Below, in pieces: positions 12,061 to 24,031 of a stretch of 64,000 bases of DNA. This DNA is from Tipula vernalis. Taxonomy: Eukaryota; Arthropoda; Insecta; Diptera; Tipulidae. The notes below the pieces were generated by a model that was not told where the DNA came from, searched no databases, and saw only the letters and a list, made by a program, of their open reading frames with translations. Every line of letters starts with the position of its first letter. Positions within the stretch are counted from its first letter, which is position 1. The position numbers and the translations under genes are program-made. The DNA lies in contig OY282558.1 in NCBI GenBank assembly GCA_958295665.1, forward strand, positions 181,576,015-181,640,014. Direction: 5' to 3'.

Positions 12061-13350
12061 CTAGTTATGGGTAAATTGGAAGAGTTTATGATTTCTACAT
12101 CTAAGTGTACTTTTGGTAGCTAAATCTAAATTAAAAAATTTGACGTAATAATACAAACGCGTTCTAATCAGGTACTTTAATAAAAATTCTACGGGGAAAT
12201 TCGGACAATCAAAAGAAAAATCTAGCTCCTTCATACAGCAATAAATATTATACGAAATATTATTATTTTCGACCGACGCTACATTTTCTAAGAAAATTTG
12301 TTCTAATTGACTTATTAAATTTATAAAATTATTTTGGGGAACTAACAAGCTAGCGAACGATCCGCGTTCGCTTGAATACGCTTTAAAATGGACAAATCTA
12401 TTTTGATCATTTATATCCAAAGTAATTTGTGACCTACAAAGGGCACAATCGTGGATTTACATGCACTTGTTGAAAATAAAACCTGAAAAATACGCTAGTG
12501 CATTAGAATGGGAAACGGAACAATCTTTATGGTTATTATTAACCGAAGGCCAGGTAAAATTAGGGATTCCTCGAGAATTTGCAGCGACCAATTGATCGTT
12601 AGGTAGAGCAATGTTTGCTAACAGATCGACAAAATCTTGAGGTTCTGTTTCACAATTTCTAAAGTTTGAAACATTTAGAAATTGAGAACAAAATATCTTT
12701 TTAAATGCTCTAAAAAATTGAATGGGTGTCGGGTTGGAAGAATTTCCGCCTTGCTGGCGAATTTTTCCAAAAAAGTTTTCTAAGCAATCTTGATTAAGAT
12801 GCCTAGTCAGAAGAAATGTATATCCTTCTGAACGTAAATCTTCAAAAAGATACATTATCGCGCGAATTGAGACTTGCCAACCTCGGAGACACTTAAGTTT
12901 TTTAGAAATGTTTTGTCCATTTTTATTTAAAACAGTTAAATTTGCTATAAAAGAAAGGGCGTCCTCTAGGAATTTTTTTTGAAATTGTGAGCCTCTATAA
13001 GCAGCTCTAAAAGCCGTTTTGCCATGAATTGTTGAAGAATTCATCATATCAAATAATTCATCGAAAAAAGTTATAAACTTAGCAGTTCCAACGGCGGATT
13101 GTGGTAGGATATTGTTTGAAATAAAGGATTGAAGGCAGGAATAAACAGAATGGCTTAAAACTTGGGTGGCATATTTGACCTTCATCCGCTGAAAATTAGT
13201 TGGTTGGATATGAGAGTCAGTTAAGCGAGGCATTAATCGCAAATGATGATTTTTGTCACTGTGGTAGGATTCTTGGATGTATTTCCAGGATGTGGAATAG
13301 TCATGGCAATCTTCTTTCCATTGGAAGTGATTTACCATTAAATTGAACAA
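12061..13350 (-). pseudogene. P-element transposase, C-terminal half
   Basis: The upstream frame (13350-12457, 297 codons) shows the order typical of the P/THAP9 family: PRLTDSHIQPTNFQRMKVKY, then a helical region, then LTRHLNQDCLENFFGKIR with QQGGNSSNPTPIQFF, the conserved C-terminal part that carries the last acidic catalytic residue. A second frame (12420-12061) continues the C-terminus (ELDFSFDCPNFPVEF). One break at about 12440 separates them. The central RNase-H-like and GTP-binding portions are missing between this and the THAP domain at 13335-13674. As the only transposase piece, it cannot make an active enzyme. Confidence 0.85.
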
Positions 13351-13674
13351 TCAATTAGATTTAATGGTAAACAGTTTGGTTTAATTCTCCATCTCTTCTT
13401 ATCAGAAACGACATCGGCTTCTTTAAAATGCAAAACGCATAATCGATGTTCCGAATAATTTTTTAGCTCCAAATCTTCCCTCTTGACCCTTGACATCCAT
13501 AGTTTAGCTCCGTAATAAATTTTACGTAAATTTCCAGTCTAAAATAAGTAGCTAATAATTTTGAATTTTAACTTACCTCGATAAACTTTTAGGAAATCTA
13601 AAAAATGCCAAATCTGAATTCAGCTTCGAATTTGATTTGCATTGGAACGCTGCACAATATTTTGTTCTAAACAT
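13335..13674 (-). pseudogene. P-element transposase, N-terminal THAP domain
   Basis: The THAP zinc finger binds the transposon ends. On the minus strand the ATG at 13674 begins MFRTKYCAAFQCKSNSK (first C-x4-C pair) and FFRFPKS, the conserved THAP motif. A 38-bp GT...AG gap (about 13576-13539) is followed by KLWMSRVKREDLELKN and CVLHFKEADV, the second zinc pair (C-x2-H) in the right place. The exon phases do not match exactly, so there is a one-base break or another splice site. It then runs directly into the C-terminal half at 13350: a deletion has removed the protein's middle. Recognised from the family pattern. Confidence 0.75.
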
Positions 13675-13679
13675 CCTAT

Positions 13680-14852
13680 AATATTAAAGAAAATTAGTAA
13701 CTTCGTCGTTAAGTTATTTCCTAAAAAAATAAAATGCAACATTATCGATGCAGATAAATGGATTGATTATCCAATCTATATTATTGTGTTCTTTTTCTGA
13801 AAGTATATAAAATTTGTTCTGAAATTTAAATTATCAACAAGATTAAATTAAAACAAGTTTTCCGGAAATCAGCTGGATCATTACTGATTAATAAATTATG
13901 TAAATCTATAAACTACAATAAATTTATAATTTATTTACATTAAACCAGCATTAAACACAGATGAAATATTCTTCAAACTAACTAGCAAATTCCATATCAC
14001 ATGCAATGCAGTCAAAAAAAAATTACAAAAAAACGAATATATACTCCCTGGATCTTTACGATTTGTTCATATAAAACGATATGTTCCTTTGGCATATTGA
14101 TCGAGCCGCTCGCCTTTTATCTGGCCTAACGGAAAAATACTTACGGAATTCCGGTTTGGCATATGCCGTTGCAATCTAATTTTAATCGCACTAATCATTT
14201 TGTTAATTTTTTATCAAACCTGGTTTAATATGCTCTGCCGTTCTCGCGTACATTGCACGCAGTTCGTCGCTCCCAATCTAGTGGTTGCCCTCAACGTACC
14301 AAATATCACCCACAAATTTAATTGTTCCTATATTTTATTTCACCGCAAAATGACCAGCCCCACGGTTGGCATCTTCTGAATAATCTCTCTACATGCATAT
14401 TAGATGATAAACAGAAACAAAATTTTTTTAAATTTTAATTTTACATTATAAAAACCAAAAATCTTTCACCAATGGTTTTTTCTTAACCTAAAAAATATTT
14501 GGTAATCTTTTAAGCATATTATACATAATCAAAAGAATGAACATTTAAAATTAACATTTAAAAAAAAAAAAACACTTCACCAAATAAAATAAAATTTAAT
14601 AAACAAATAAAACATTAAATAAATTAACTATAAAAACAGCTAGTGTAAATGTTTTGTACATACTTACTTGTTGATATCACAATAACAATAACACTAATTA
14701 AACTGTCAATATAATGACAATAACAATAACAATGTTCCTATTTGACAGAATTATTGCACTGTTAAAAATATTTTCAAAAAAAAAAACGTTGTGTGACTAA
14801 CTTCATTATGTCAAAAAATACGGGAGGATAAAAAATCGTTTAGTCCACGCAA
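13680..14852. other. Right flank of the P-like element, with an unassigned coding-like patch
   Basis: This would be the 5' non-coding side of the P transposase. A GC-richer patch at 14040-14370 stands out. On the minus strand it reads ELRAMYARTAEHIKP, then a GT...AG-like gap (about 14221-14180), then more open frame. I do not recognise it; it may be a third captured exon. The rest is AT-rich, with ACAATAACAATAAC repeats near 14680-14740. Confidence 0.35.
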
Positions 14853-15446
14853 TGGCGGATATAGTACTCTATAATATATGGTATAGATGTCTAAGTACAG
14901 TTGTAGGCTTTGACTTTCGAGTCGAGTAGTTGCATTTATTTTTTATTTTCCTTGAAAATTTTTTTTTTTTTTTTTTTTTTTTAATAAAAATAATCATTTT
15001 TATTAGTTTTATTAATAATTTATGAGTACTTATGGCAAAATAAAATTGTATGCCAAAATTGTGGTGCCATGGGCCCGGATGCTATCAGTACATGTAATAG
15101 TATTACAACAACCTGGGGATATGGGATAAAATGTGCTGAAATGGGATTCTTTAACCAAATGCTGCAGAAATATCGGACGGATAATGGGGATATTTTACCA
15201 ACGGCAGTATTATTGAATCGTTGAGTGGTGCCACAATCTTTGCTTTGTTTGTTTGTTTTTTTTTTTTTTGTACAAAATTGAATTTGTTTTATACTCTGTT
15301 ATTAATGAGCCAATATGCTCAAAATGGAGTGTACTACATATGTATGTGTAATTAAAATTTATGTCAAATAAATTATGTCAAATAAAATAAATGTCTAACA
15401 GTCATAAGGTGTAAGACTGTAATAAAATTATTCACGGCCAATCATT

Positions 15447-17115
15447 GCAACATGGCCATAAAAGGCCATCATACTGGAAACTTAAAACAACATCTCAAAC
15501 GATATTATGCAGAGCAATTCAATCAAATTGAATCAGATAAAAAGTCTAAAGCCGCAAAATCGGGTTCACAAAAACAAAATCGATCTCTATACGATTATTA
15601 TGGCAAGGAGAGCCAAACTATGGAAATAAAATTAAAAATATCGGAGCAACAACTCATTAGAAGATTCTGGTTTTCGAAAAATTATTGACCCGTTATTTGT
15701 GCATTAAAATGTTCCGTTAATCGACACAACATTATTGACGAAATAAAAAAGAGAGCTGGGAAAATAAAACATACTACTAAGGAAATGATGAAATATAAAA
15801 TATATTCACTTAAAATCGACAGCGCAGTTCGGATGGATAGATCCATTCTAGGCATTAACGTCCAATTCTATCATAACGGTCAAATTTGCATTAGAACATT
15901 GAATATGGTAGAACTAACAAAAAGACACACTAGCGAATACATACTTCAAAAATTATTAGCATCTCTCGAATCATAACCTGGATATTAAAAATTGCTACAC
16001 ATTTACTTCGGATAGTGGTACTAACATGCTGAAAACCGCAAAACTGCTACAAATAGCACAAAAAGAGAACGTTGAAAACCAAAGTGACGACGAGAGCCAA
16101 TATAACGATGAGAACGAAGACTGGGAGTATTCTAAAATTTCGAATACTAATTTAATATTTTTGACGAAGAAGATGTCACCAAAAAGTTTATCAGGAATAA
16201 TAACAAATTCTTAGTTGGTATTCGCTGCATGGGTCACACGCTACAATTGGCCGTTAATGATATAAAAAAATTTATAAAAAATTGAGAGTGCCATCTGTGA
16301 TGAGTCTTTTAAAAGAAGGCGGGTTTAAAAACCCTATTCTCCGTAACACAACAAGATGGAATTCAGTGTTCATTATGCTCGAGAGATGGTTAGAATTAAA
16401 ACCATTTTGTGAATTGTTTGCACATGCATTTCCAGAACTAAAGCTCCGAGATGATATTTGGGCAACAATTCCAAAAATCGTAACAGTTTTGAAGCCTGTT
16501 TATTCTGCAACGCTACAGCTGCAAAACGATCAACTGACTTTAAGTGTGTAAAGTATGAATCTTTAAGTATGAATCTATTTCTATAATGAAAACCAACCTA
16601 GCAACTATGTTAGCCAAAGCAATAAAGATTCGAGCTGAAAACCTTTTTAAAGGGACCGAAGCTGGTCCTATTCTGGCAGCAGTTTATTTGGATCTAAGGT
16701 ACTAAATACTTTTATCAAAAGAAATGAAAAACAGAGCTGTGAATCATTTATGTGAGATGTACGCATATTTAAATAAATCGGAGAAAAAATTTAGAACACC
16801 CACTGATGACCTAGCATCGGGAGAATTAAATGAAACTTCAACAGACGGCGGAAGTGGCGAGGAAGACATACTGGAGCAACTCATGAAAAAGATGAAAAAT
16901 TTTGGAATATTGGAACAAACTGAAAATTACCTCGAACTAATATAGGTTATTATTTCAACTATAGCAACAATAGTTCTGGCCGTGCCAGCTATGCAGGTTT
17001 CGGTTGAAAGAAGTTTCTCAACCTTAAAATTCATTTTGTCCCCATTAAGATCGTCTATCGACGCTAATTTATTAGATGATATTTTAATAATTAATTTGAA
17101 TGAAAAATTCAAATA
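15447..17115 (+). pseudogene. hAT transposase, frameshifted but nearly full length
   Basis: The BED zinc finger is partly visible at the start: a cysteine then GHHTGNLKQHLKR (15470-15510). Next come the first catalytic segment (KIDSAVRMDRSILGINVQF, 15800-15870), DSGTNMLKTAKL at about 16010-16050 with the second acidic residue, CMGHTLQLAVND near 16228-16260, and TTRWNSVFIMLERW at 16350-16390, all standard hAT landmarks. LAAVYLDLRY (16675) and the dimerisation helix VSVERSFSTLKFILSPLRS (16998-17058) close the protein, ending in a stop near 17115. Stops and shifts (near 15688, 15976, 16214, 16551, 16700, 16945) kill it. Codes for the enzyme of the surrounding element. Confidence 0.85.
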
Positions 17116-17384
17116 AAAGTTTCATTATGTTATATTATTCAAAAGGCTGATGTGAGAAATTGAATTATTTTCGGTATTTTTATTTGGATTACAAAAATTA
17201 ACTACTGCAGTTTGATTTAAATTTTTAATAGAATATATCATAACGAAACCACGGTATATCACCAATACATGGTTCCAAGCTTGATCATACCGTAGACCCA
17301 TACCGTACCACGGCTTTACATCTTGTGAAACCACCAAACCATACCACACATTATTTTTTCGTTGTTTCCAGCCCTGGTTTAAAC

Positions 17385-19740
17385 CAATAAACAGGGATTG
17401 TCGCAAGACGGCTCTTGAAGTTTCAACATGGGTTAACATTTCGACCGGAACTTAGAATTTATATATATGCTACTAACAATAGCAAAATAGGTGTAGCCAC
17501 AGTTTACAATAAATGTAAAATACATATTGCTAACTAATATAATTTAGTAACATTTGTTGTTAGTGGTTTACATATATAGAATAAGTGTATAAGCTGTAGC
17601 AATTTTATTAATAAATCAGAAAAAAATTGAAAACCAACAAAGTTGTTTCTCATATTAAAATGTTAGGCTCCATCCGAGGTAACCTAACTAGTAGTAACCT
17701 GACTAGTTATTAAAACAAAATATAATTAAATTTTAACTACTTCACGTCAACGGAAGTAGTTAGTCTATTGTATAAATCTCAGATGCTAGGATAGTACCGT
17801 TAATTAACTGTATACAACCATATTTATTGAACTGACGACAGATGATTTGAAGATTTTTTTACAATAACATAAATACTGAAGATGATTTAATGTCTATATT
17901 GTATAAAAAACAAATGAATTTCACCAGTCTATCCCAGACACCAGCATAAATAAAACATATTAGCAAACGTTGATGTAAGAGTCTATCATTGTTCGAATAT
18001 TTTGTGTTGTTAGAAATTATTTTGATGATTTATGATTAAATGTCCATCATAATAATATTCAACGATTTTATCATTAAATATGATGAAGTGTTTTTACGCA
18101 TAAATGTGTTTATATTGATATCTATATAAAAACACTGAAAAATTTACGATACAGTGGTTTACGATTAAATATGTTCACGATAAGTGGGCGTCAAACTGTT
18201 AAAAACGGCCCAATTTAAACTGAATTTCGGTAAAGATTACTTAAAAGATAATATTAATTGGTAAATTTTTGTCAACAGTCAAATTTATGGACATTAATTA
18301 CATAAAAATCAATATTCATGTTATTGATCTCTACGAAATTTTTAATTATATCCAAATATTTTCCGCTTGAGATAAGGCACCACATTTGCTTCAAACTAAC
18401 GATTTTTCTGTATAAAATTAAAAATACTAAATTTAGATACAAGTGCGTATATAGAAAATCTACAGCATCTATAATTTGTGTTGTTTTTTCACTGCTCGAG
18501 ACTAATAAGTAAAATTAAAATATTAAAAAAAATACAAAGCAACTCAAAAAAAATAAAAAAATTAAAAATAAAAACATAAATAAGAAATTATAGTTTTTTG
18601 TAAATAAAATGAAAATTAAAAAGGAAACCTTAAGTTTGTTTATTCTAAATATAAATATATTTTTCCATACATATTTTATATTTATCAATTTTTTTGTTTC
18701 ATTTTAATAACTGTTGAAATGTAATTGAAATGTCAAAGAGACTACCACAAGTTTATAAAATCGTTGAAGATTATTTGTCATTATAACCAAGAATAAATAT
18801 AATTTTGTTTGTGCATACGAATGTAATAACATTAATTAGGTAATATATTCAGACCTAAATAAGACGGGTTCATTAGACGAATGTGTATGACGAATGTATA
18901 TGTATTGATTTTCACAGAAATTACATAAAATTATTTATATTGTATTTTCATTTGTACTTGGTAAGTAAGAGATTGAACGTTACTGCTTCTTTACCTGCAT
19001 AAAATAATCAGGGCTCCTTTCTAATACATATGTATTTGTCCAAGCTTATCTTTATTTCAAAAATGTAGTTACACAATTTTGCAAATAGTGTAGTTGTTTG
19101 TGACTAACCTGTTAATGATTTATTTTTCAATTAAATATCTGGTTCGAAGGACGAAAACCTTTTTTGGTCAATTAAAATCAGTTTGTGTTAATTTTTACTT
19201 ACCCGGCTATTCCACCTGACATAAATTTTAACATTACAATTACCATATCTGGTAACCAAAATATAAAAAAATGGCGTCGGGTGAAGAAAACACAAAAGGT
19301 AAATTTGACGGTTAGAAATCATTTGCTGTTTGATATTTTAAAGAATTTTTTATATTCTTGTTTGGCTGCCAAATTTTATGTAATATTTCAAAATATCTCA
19401 ACAAAACAATTTTTTTTTTGTGGAACAAAAAATTTTTTTTAAAAAGTTTCTAACTACAAATTAGAAAACTTCCATTCGAAACTGGTAGCCATGTTTTTGA
19501 ATCCAGCCAAGAAATGTAAAATTTTGGTATACGAAGATAAGTTATGCCTTCTTGGCAGCAAATGATTGTATGACTTATGGCAAGCCGTTGTAATTTCGTG
19601 TCTTCACTAGCAATTGTTCGAATTTTAATGGTATAACTCGATGTCAATGGCAGATGGAGAGTATTTAGGTGTTAAAAGATGAACACTACATGTATATTTC
19701 TTTTTCTTCTCTTTTTTTTAAAACATGGCGAACAACAACA
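17385..19740. other. AT-rich intergenic DNA, nothing recognised
   Basis: Read on both strands; only short low-complexity frames, oligo-A and oligo-T runs. No repeat boundary or gene could be supported. Confidence 0.5.
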
Positions 19741-19964
19741 GATAAAAAAGAAACTAAACTAAAAATATAAGGGGCTGAAACCCCACCTCAATTTCTAACT
19801 GAACCCCTTATTACCTTACTCAATCTAAACTCAATCATCAATTGAACCCCTTAATCCCTTTACAGTCTAACTTCAATAGCCAACTCAATCTCCAAACTCA
19901 ACATCCAATTCGACCCCAGCGGTCACCAGCACCATTACCATCAACATCACCAGACCATTACCAT

Positions 19965-21105
19965 TATACCTGGTTATACAAATATTTACCAATTTATTAT
20001 ATATACTGGTTTGAATATTGAGTTGGGTATTTTTTGGGTATTGAGTTTGGGGTTGAGTTGGAGGTTAAGTTAGGAGTCAATTCAAACAAGTTGAATTCCA
20101 TCATAATTGCTTGAGAAATAGGCAAGTCCCATCTTACTTGGCCATATTCCAAAACTTCTTCCAAAAATCATTTTAGAATCCCATCTCCAACATATTTGGC
20201 CATATTCCAGAAATTCATCCAAAAATCATTTTAGAATCCCATTTCCAACTTACATGTCAAATTTCATAATAATCGGTTGAGAAATAGGTAAGTTCCATCA
20301 TACTTGGCCATATTCCAGAACTTCATCCAAATATGATTTTAGGTCAAATTTCACTAAAATTAGTTAAAAAATAGATAAGTTCCATCCTAATTGTTTAATT
20401 TGAAATATAAAAGGTTTAATTTGAGTCAATCTTTCTTAAGTCTTAAACAATATTTGTGTAAGGTTTGGTTCAAATCAGTCAAGTCATGTGGATTTGTTTA
20501 AATATCATACACATATGCTGTACATACATAAAAACACTCACTTTATTTTATAGATCTACTAAACACTGGTCCAATACCATCTCAACCCTAATTCAACCCG
20601 CAAAATGCCTCCAACTCAACCCAACCGCAAACTCTCTTTCAACTTAATCCTCAAACTCAACTCCAACTCAACTTGAACTCAACCCACAAATTGACTCCTA
20701 ACTTAACCTTCAACTTAACCCCAAACTCAATACCCAAATCAATATTCAAACCAGCATATATAAATTGGTAAATATTTGTTTAACCAGGTATTTTGGCTCA
20801 ATTTGTATGGCAGGTAACCGACCCTCTTGACGCACAGGTTCCAAAAGCCTTTCAAATCTCGGCTTTGACCATAGAAACAGATTGGCGAAAAAAATTCTAA
20901 ATCGAACAAGCCTTTCTCGAGACACCATCGGTACAGATATACAGACATCCAGACAGACGGGCGGACGGACATTTTTTTTTTTGTTTGTTTTTTTAGACTC
21001 AGGGACTTTCAAAACGTCGAGAAAAGTGGTTTTGGACCAACCAAATTTTTGATCATTTTGGCAGGATTTCAATACTTTGGTCTTTTTAGACCGAAGTAAC
21101 TAATA
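19965..21105 (+). repeat. Dispersed repeat 'R', copy 1 (with internal inversion)
   Basis: The module has three parts: about three tandem units of about 110 bp containing CATAATCGGTTGAGAAATAG (20100-20400); a low-complexity CAACTCAACCCC tract (20560-20720); and a conserved tail from CAGCATATATAAATTGG (20753) through GACCCTCTTGACG and CAAAACGTCGAGAAAAG to GACCGAAGTAAC (21102). Its opening part, 19965-20075, is the inverted copy of 20690-20795. Related copies lie at 24560-25857 and in part at 42090-42330. The pyrimidine-rich tracts have no coding potential. Class unknown; it behaves as an interspersed element. Confidence 0.65.
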
Positions 21106-21199
21106 CAAAACAAAGGTATCATAAAAAAAACAAAGTGGTGGGAATGTCCGCCTTACAAACATTGCGAGTCGTATTCACAACATTCCTCCCCCTGTAATT

Positions 21200-21420
21200 C
21201 ACTTTGGTTGATTGAATTACTCTCTTGGAACATCCAATTTCACCAGTTTTGCTACTGGCCGATTGAACGCACCGGTTTTTGTCCTGATGTCCACAATCCG
21301 AACTCGTCCTTCTTTGGTGGGGTAAACCTGCTCGACAATTACCTTTGGCCAAACGTTTCGGGGATTTTCGGAATCCATCACGATGACAAGGTCTCCAATA
21401 TTAATGGATAAGTATTATTT
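21200..21420 (-). pseudogene. BEL/Pao integrase C-terminal domain
   Basis: The minus strand from 21420 reads IGDLVIVMDSENPRN, then GRVRIVDIRTKTGAFNRPVA, then KLVKLD, ending in a stop just before the polypurine tract. This is the DUF5641-like tail found at the end of BEL/Pao and related integrases. The integrase core between 22000 and 21420 is only recognisable in scraps. Confidence 0.75.
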
Positions 21421-22007
21421 TACCCATCTTTTCCAAAATTGTTCCAACAATTGTTGAGTGGCTTTCCAGCGGTTTAGAAAATTCAGCTCTTTGTCTCCCG
21501 TCTGAGCAAAATGTAAACTTGCTTGTGACGACCCAATCAAAAACTGATTTGGTGCCAAAGATTCTGCATCTGCTGAATCCAATGGCACATTTGTCAGTGG
21601 CCGGCTGTTTAAGATATTTTCTATCTCACAGAATAGTGTACGAACAACATATTCGAATAGGTGTTGTTTGACTATCCGTATGAGACGCTCCCAGATACCT
21701 CATATATGGTGCGGCTGGTGGGTTGAAATACCATATGCTGTTCTTCATGGTAAATGTCCGCTGCATGTCGATGTCGATTTCTAAATATACCGTGAAAATT
21801 ACACCGTAGCGTTTTATTCAACTTCGAGCAATGGTTACTTCAAAGGGTCCGAATTAATGAACACCACATTTGAGGAACGGTCTGGCGATTGGTTCCAACC
21901 GACACAAAGGTAGATCCAGAGATTTTCATCAATCAATTGATGAATCCAAAATCTTCCCCAATTTTGTAGATGATTATGTCGATTCCAATATGATTATTTT
22001 TAACATG

Positions 22008-22836
22008 CTACCATTTGATGATTAATTTGGTGATGGAGTGACTCGCGTCCAAAACAATCGGATTCTTCTTGTCATCATTTAGGTTCGAATTGTCTAGACA
22101 ACCTTTCAGACGAATAATTCCATCCGTATCTACTACACACGGAAGGTGTCCCAAACTGTTAAATATCGGAATTGACTTAACGATCGATAAGAGTTTTATT
22201 TCGGAAGAATAGCAGTTGATCGTACAATTCCCCAATAATCGGTTTTTAATTCTTCAACTCCTGAATTTCACAAACTCTTTGAGCGACGAATACCTTGAAC
22301 CGTTTAGCATGTGACTTAATCCAATGAAGAACATTTTCCGAGTCGCTCCAAAGGTATTCAGCGATTTCTTCAAAGACGTGGCCAGCCGAGCACCTAAAAG
22401 AGCAGCTTGTAACTCAAGTCTTGGAATAGATATCGGCTTGAGTAGTGCGATTCGCGATTTTGCGTTAATCAATGTACACTCTATATCGTCTCCATGTTTG
22501 AAACGTAAAAATGCAACAACAGCAAATACGTCTTGAGACGCGTCACAAAAAATACGAAGTTCGATTTGGCTGTCGTTTATTGGAAACGATGTATATCTTG
22601 TGAAGATTTGCAATCCAAGTTTTCCACATGTCCCATTGTCGGTTGTTGATTTCATCGTCCCAATTGATATTACTTTCCCATATTTTTTGTATGATAATTT
22701 TCAACACTTCTCGTTTTGTCGGTCGTCTTGATAGGTTGATGACGTCCCGTTGTATTTTATTAAAGTTTAGTTGGTACACAAAATTGTCGCTTTTGTAATC
22801 CATAAGAACCACATAGATTGGTATCGTTGTTGGCAC
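22008..22836 (-). pseudogene. BEL/Pao RT thumb, RNase H and integrase N-terminus
   Basis: PTKREVLKIIIQKIWES is the conserved RT-connection motif (near 22725). IELRIFCDASQDVFAVVAF carries the first RNase H Asp, and [19 protein letters not shown] its Glu (near 22430). The next frame, HLPCVVDTDGIIRLKGCLDN with PIVLDASHSITKLI (22150-22020), is the beginning of the integrase zinc domain. Frameshifts at about 22640 and 22250. Confidence 0.8.
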
Positions 22837-22953
22837 ATAAATTGCTATTAATGCTTTCTAAAACAGCTTTTGAGTTGGAAACCAAATTGAAGATCACAAA
22901 GTTACACTTTTCGCTTTTCGCTCATCAGTTGTACCACCCAAATAATCGTCCAT

Positions 22954-23631
22954 TTAATGATTATTGATTATTTGGTTACTAGCCTCCTGATACTCTGATA
23001 TAAAATCGCGGGCATTTTGATTTTTTTCCTCCTGAGTCAGACAAGGGCAGCAAGTGGAACCGAAAAATAACACCTGCATCTCAAAAATGTCTGGCTCTCG
23101 ATTTCGATCCATTCCTCTCGATAGCAATAGCTGTGCCGGTCGGTCTTCTTTTCGAACTTTGATTTGTAGAAAAATTTCTTTGATATCAGCGACGAATGCT
23201 ATTGGATGGATGCGAAAATTAATCAAGATGTTCGGTGGTGAATTGTACAAGTTAGGTTCACAAAACAAGAAATCGTTTCAGCACTTTCCATTGGACTTGG
23301 ACGCCGCGTCAAATACGATCCGCAGTTTGTTTAGATTTATCACCCCGAACTCAGCATAATTTGAATTTTTGTCAATTTTACGCTCTAAACAATGTAACCA
23401 GGAAATCGGTACAGGTTTACTTTCTGGGAGAAATGGCTGAACATCTTTCCATAAAAGTTCACACTCAAATCTCCCATCATTTATACGTCGAATTATATTT
23501 TCGTGGATCTCGGTGCACCTTTTGCCGTCTAGAGGCAGTCCAAGTTCTGTCTTGGTTTTTGTTCCACACGATTCGAATTTCCACTGTTCTTTCACTAACT
23601 CATGTAAAGCGTTGATGTCGTCTCTTTCCAT
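22954..23631 (-). pseudogene. BEL/Pao reverse transcriptase, N-terminal and palm part
   Basis: ELVKEQWKFESCG (about 23600) and GRFECELLWKDVQPFLP (about 23470) are the linker and fingers; NLNKLRIVFDAASKSNGKC (about 23300) and, in the next frame, FVADIKEIFLQIKV (about 23190) carry motif A with its catalytic Asp. The expected YxDD box would follow to the left but the sequence breaks at about 22950. One frameshift lies at 23270. Confidence 0.8.
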
Positions 23632-23999
23632 TTGAGACTTGTCAGTTTGGAAAACGTAACAAAGTAATTCGGACCGTTTACCAGTTCGTCAATACTTCCA
23701 TGGGCCACCCAACCCAGTAGTGTTTTGCTGAGGGCAGGACCGTTATAGCAGGACCGTTTACCGTTGTTAAACGAGACCATTGTAATGTTGGGCTAATATT
23801 AGAAATATGTCACTATCCTATCGAATTCGTTTGGCGTTTTGCAAAACTTCAACCTATGTCCCGGTTCAAGGCAAGAAAAACAGCGTGGATTTTTGTGGTA
23901 AAATCCCATTTTTCATTGACGTCGGTCCTTTGAAATTTCCCACAGTCATTTAATTTATGATTGTCGGTTTGACAGAACTGACACGGCTTCTGTACGTTG
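23595..23999 (-). pseudogene. BEL/Pao nucleocapsid-like finger and post-protease segment
   Basis: PCQFCQTDNHKLNDCGKF (near 23980-23930) is a C-x2-C-x4-H-x4-C zinc knuckle of the BEL gag type. From about 23760, GPALSKTLLGWVAHG matches the segment between protease and reverse transcriptase in this superfamily. The protease itself seems deleted, because these two lie only about 170 bases apart. Confidence 0.65.
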
Positions 24000-24031
24000 T
24001 CGTTGACAATAGTATATGTCATATGCTTTAG

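Larger units (their letters stand above)
8859..14880. mobile_element. P-superfamily element carrying host gene fragments
   Basis: The ends are about 30-bp inverted repeats: the left CATATATTATAGAGTA then TATCCGCCATT (8859-8886) matches the reverse of the right end (14853-14880) apart from a 3-base insertion. P elements likewise have roughly 31-bp termini beginning with CA. The flanks share a perfect 7-bp GTATAGA (8852-8858 and 14881-14887); P elements normally make 8 bp. Inside, the minus strand carries P transposase pieces (12061-13674), confirming the superfamily. The plus strand carries a Cap-D2-like fragment (9189-9817) and an ncd-like fragment (10118-11268), neither of which belongs to a P element. 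AATACGGGAGG occurs near both ends in the same orientation (8939, 14817). Confidence 0.8.
7693..17376 (+). mobile_element. hAT transposon, interrupted by a P-like element
   Basis: The left end CAGGGCTGG at 7693 and the right end CCAGCCCTG ending at 17376 are perfect 9-bp inverted repeats starting with CAG, the hAT hallmark. They are flanked by identical 8-bp target duplications, GTTTAAAC, at 7685-7692 and 17377-17384. The coding part is the frameshifted transposase at 15447-17115. Removing the nested element at 8859-14880 leaves about 3.65 kb, a normal hAT size. The right subterminal region (17240-17360) has several variants of ACCATACCAC/ACCGTACCACGG that could be transposase-binding repeats. 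The left 1.1 kb has a GATAATGAT-rich stretch (7720-7990), an ATCGATTAATCG cluster (8020-8070) and a hairpin around AATATTCTGGAAAAT (8345-8415). Confidence 0.9.
21180..24030 (-). mobile_element. BEL/Pao retrotransposon remnant
   Basis: The polyprotein domains lie in order on the minus strand from about 24000 down to 21200 and are described separately. At 21190-21200 the minus strand reads GGGGGAGGAATGTTG: a polypurine tract followed by TGTTG, the usual start of a BEL 3' LTR. So the 3' end is here and the LTR extends left into repeat R. The 5' LTR, leader and most of gag are missing. Multiple stops mark it as dead. Confidence 0.8.
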
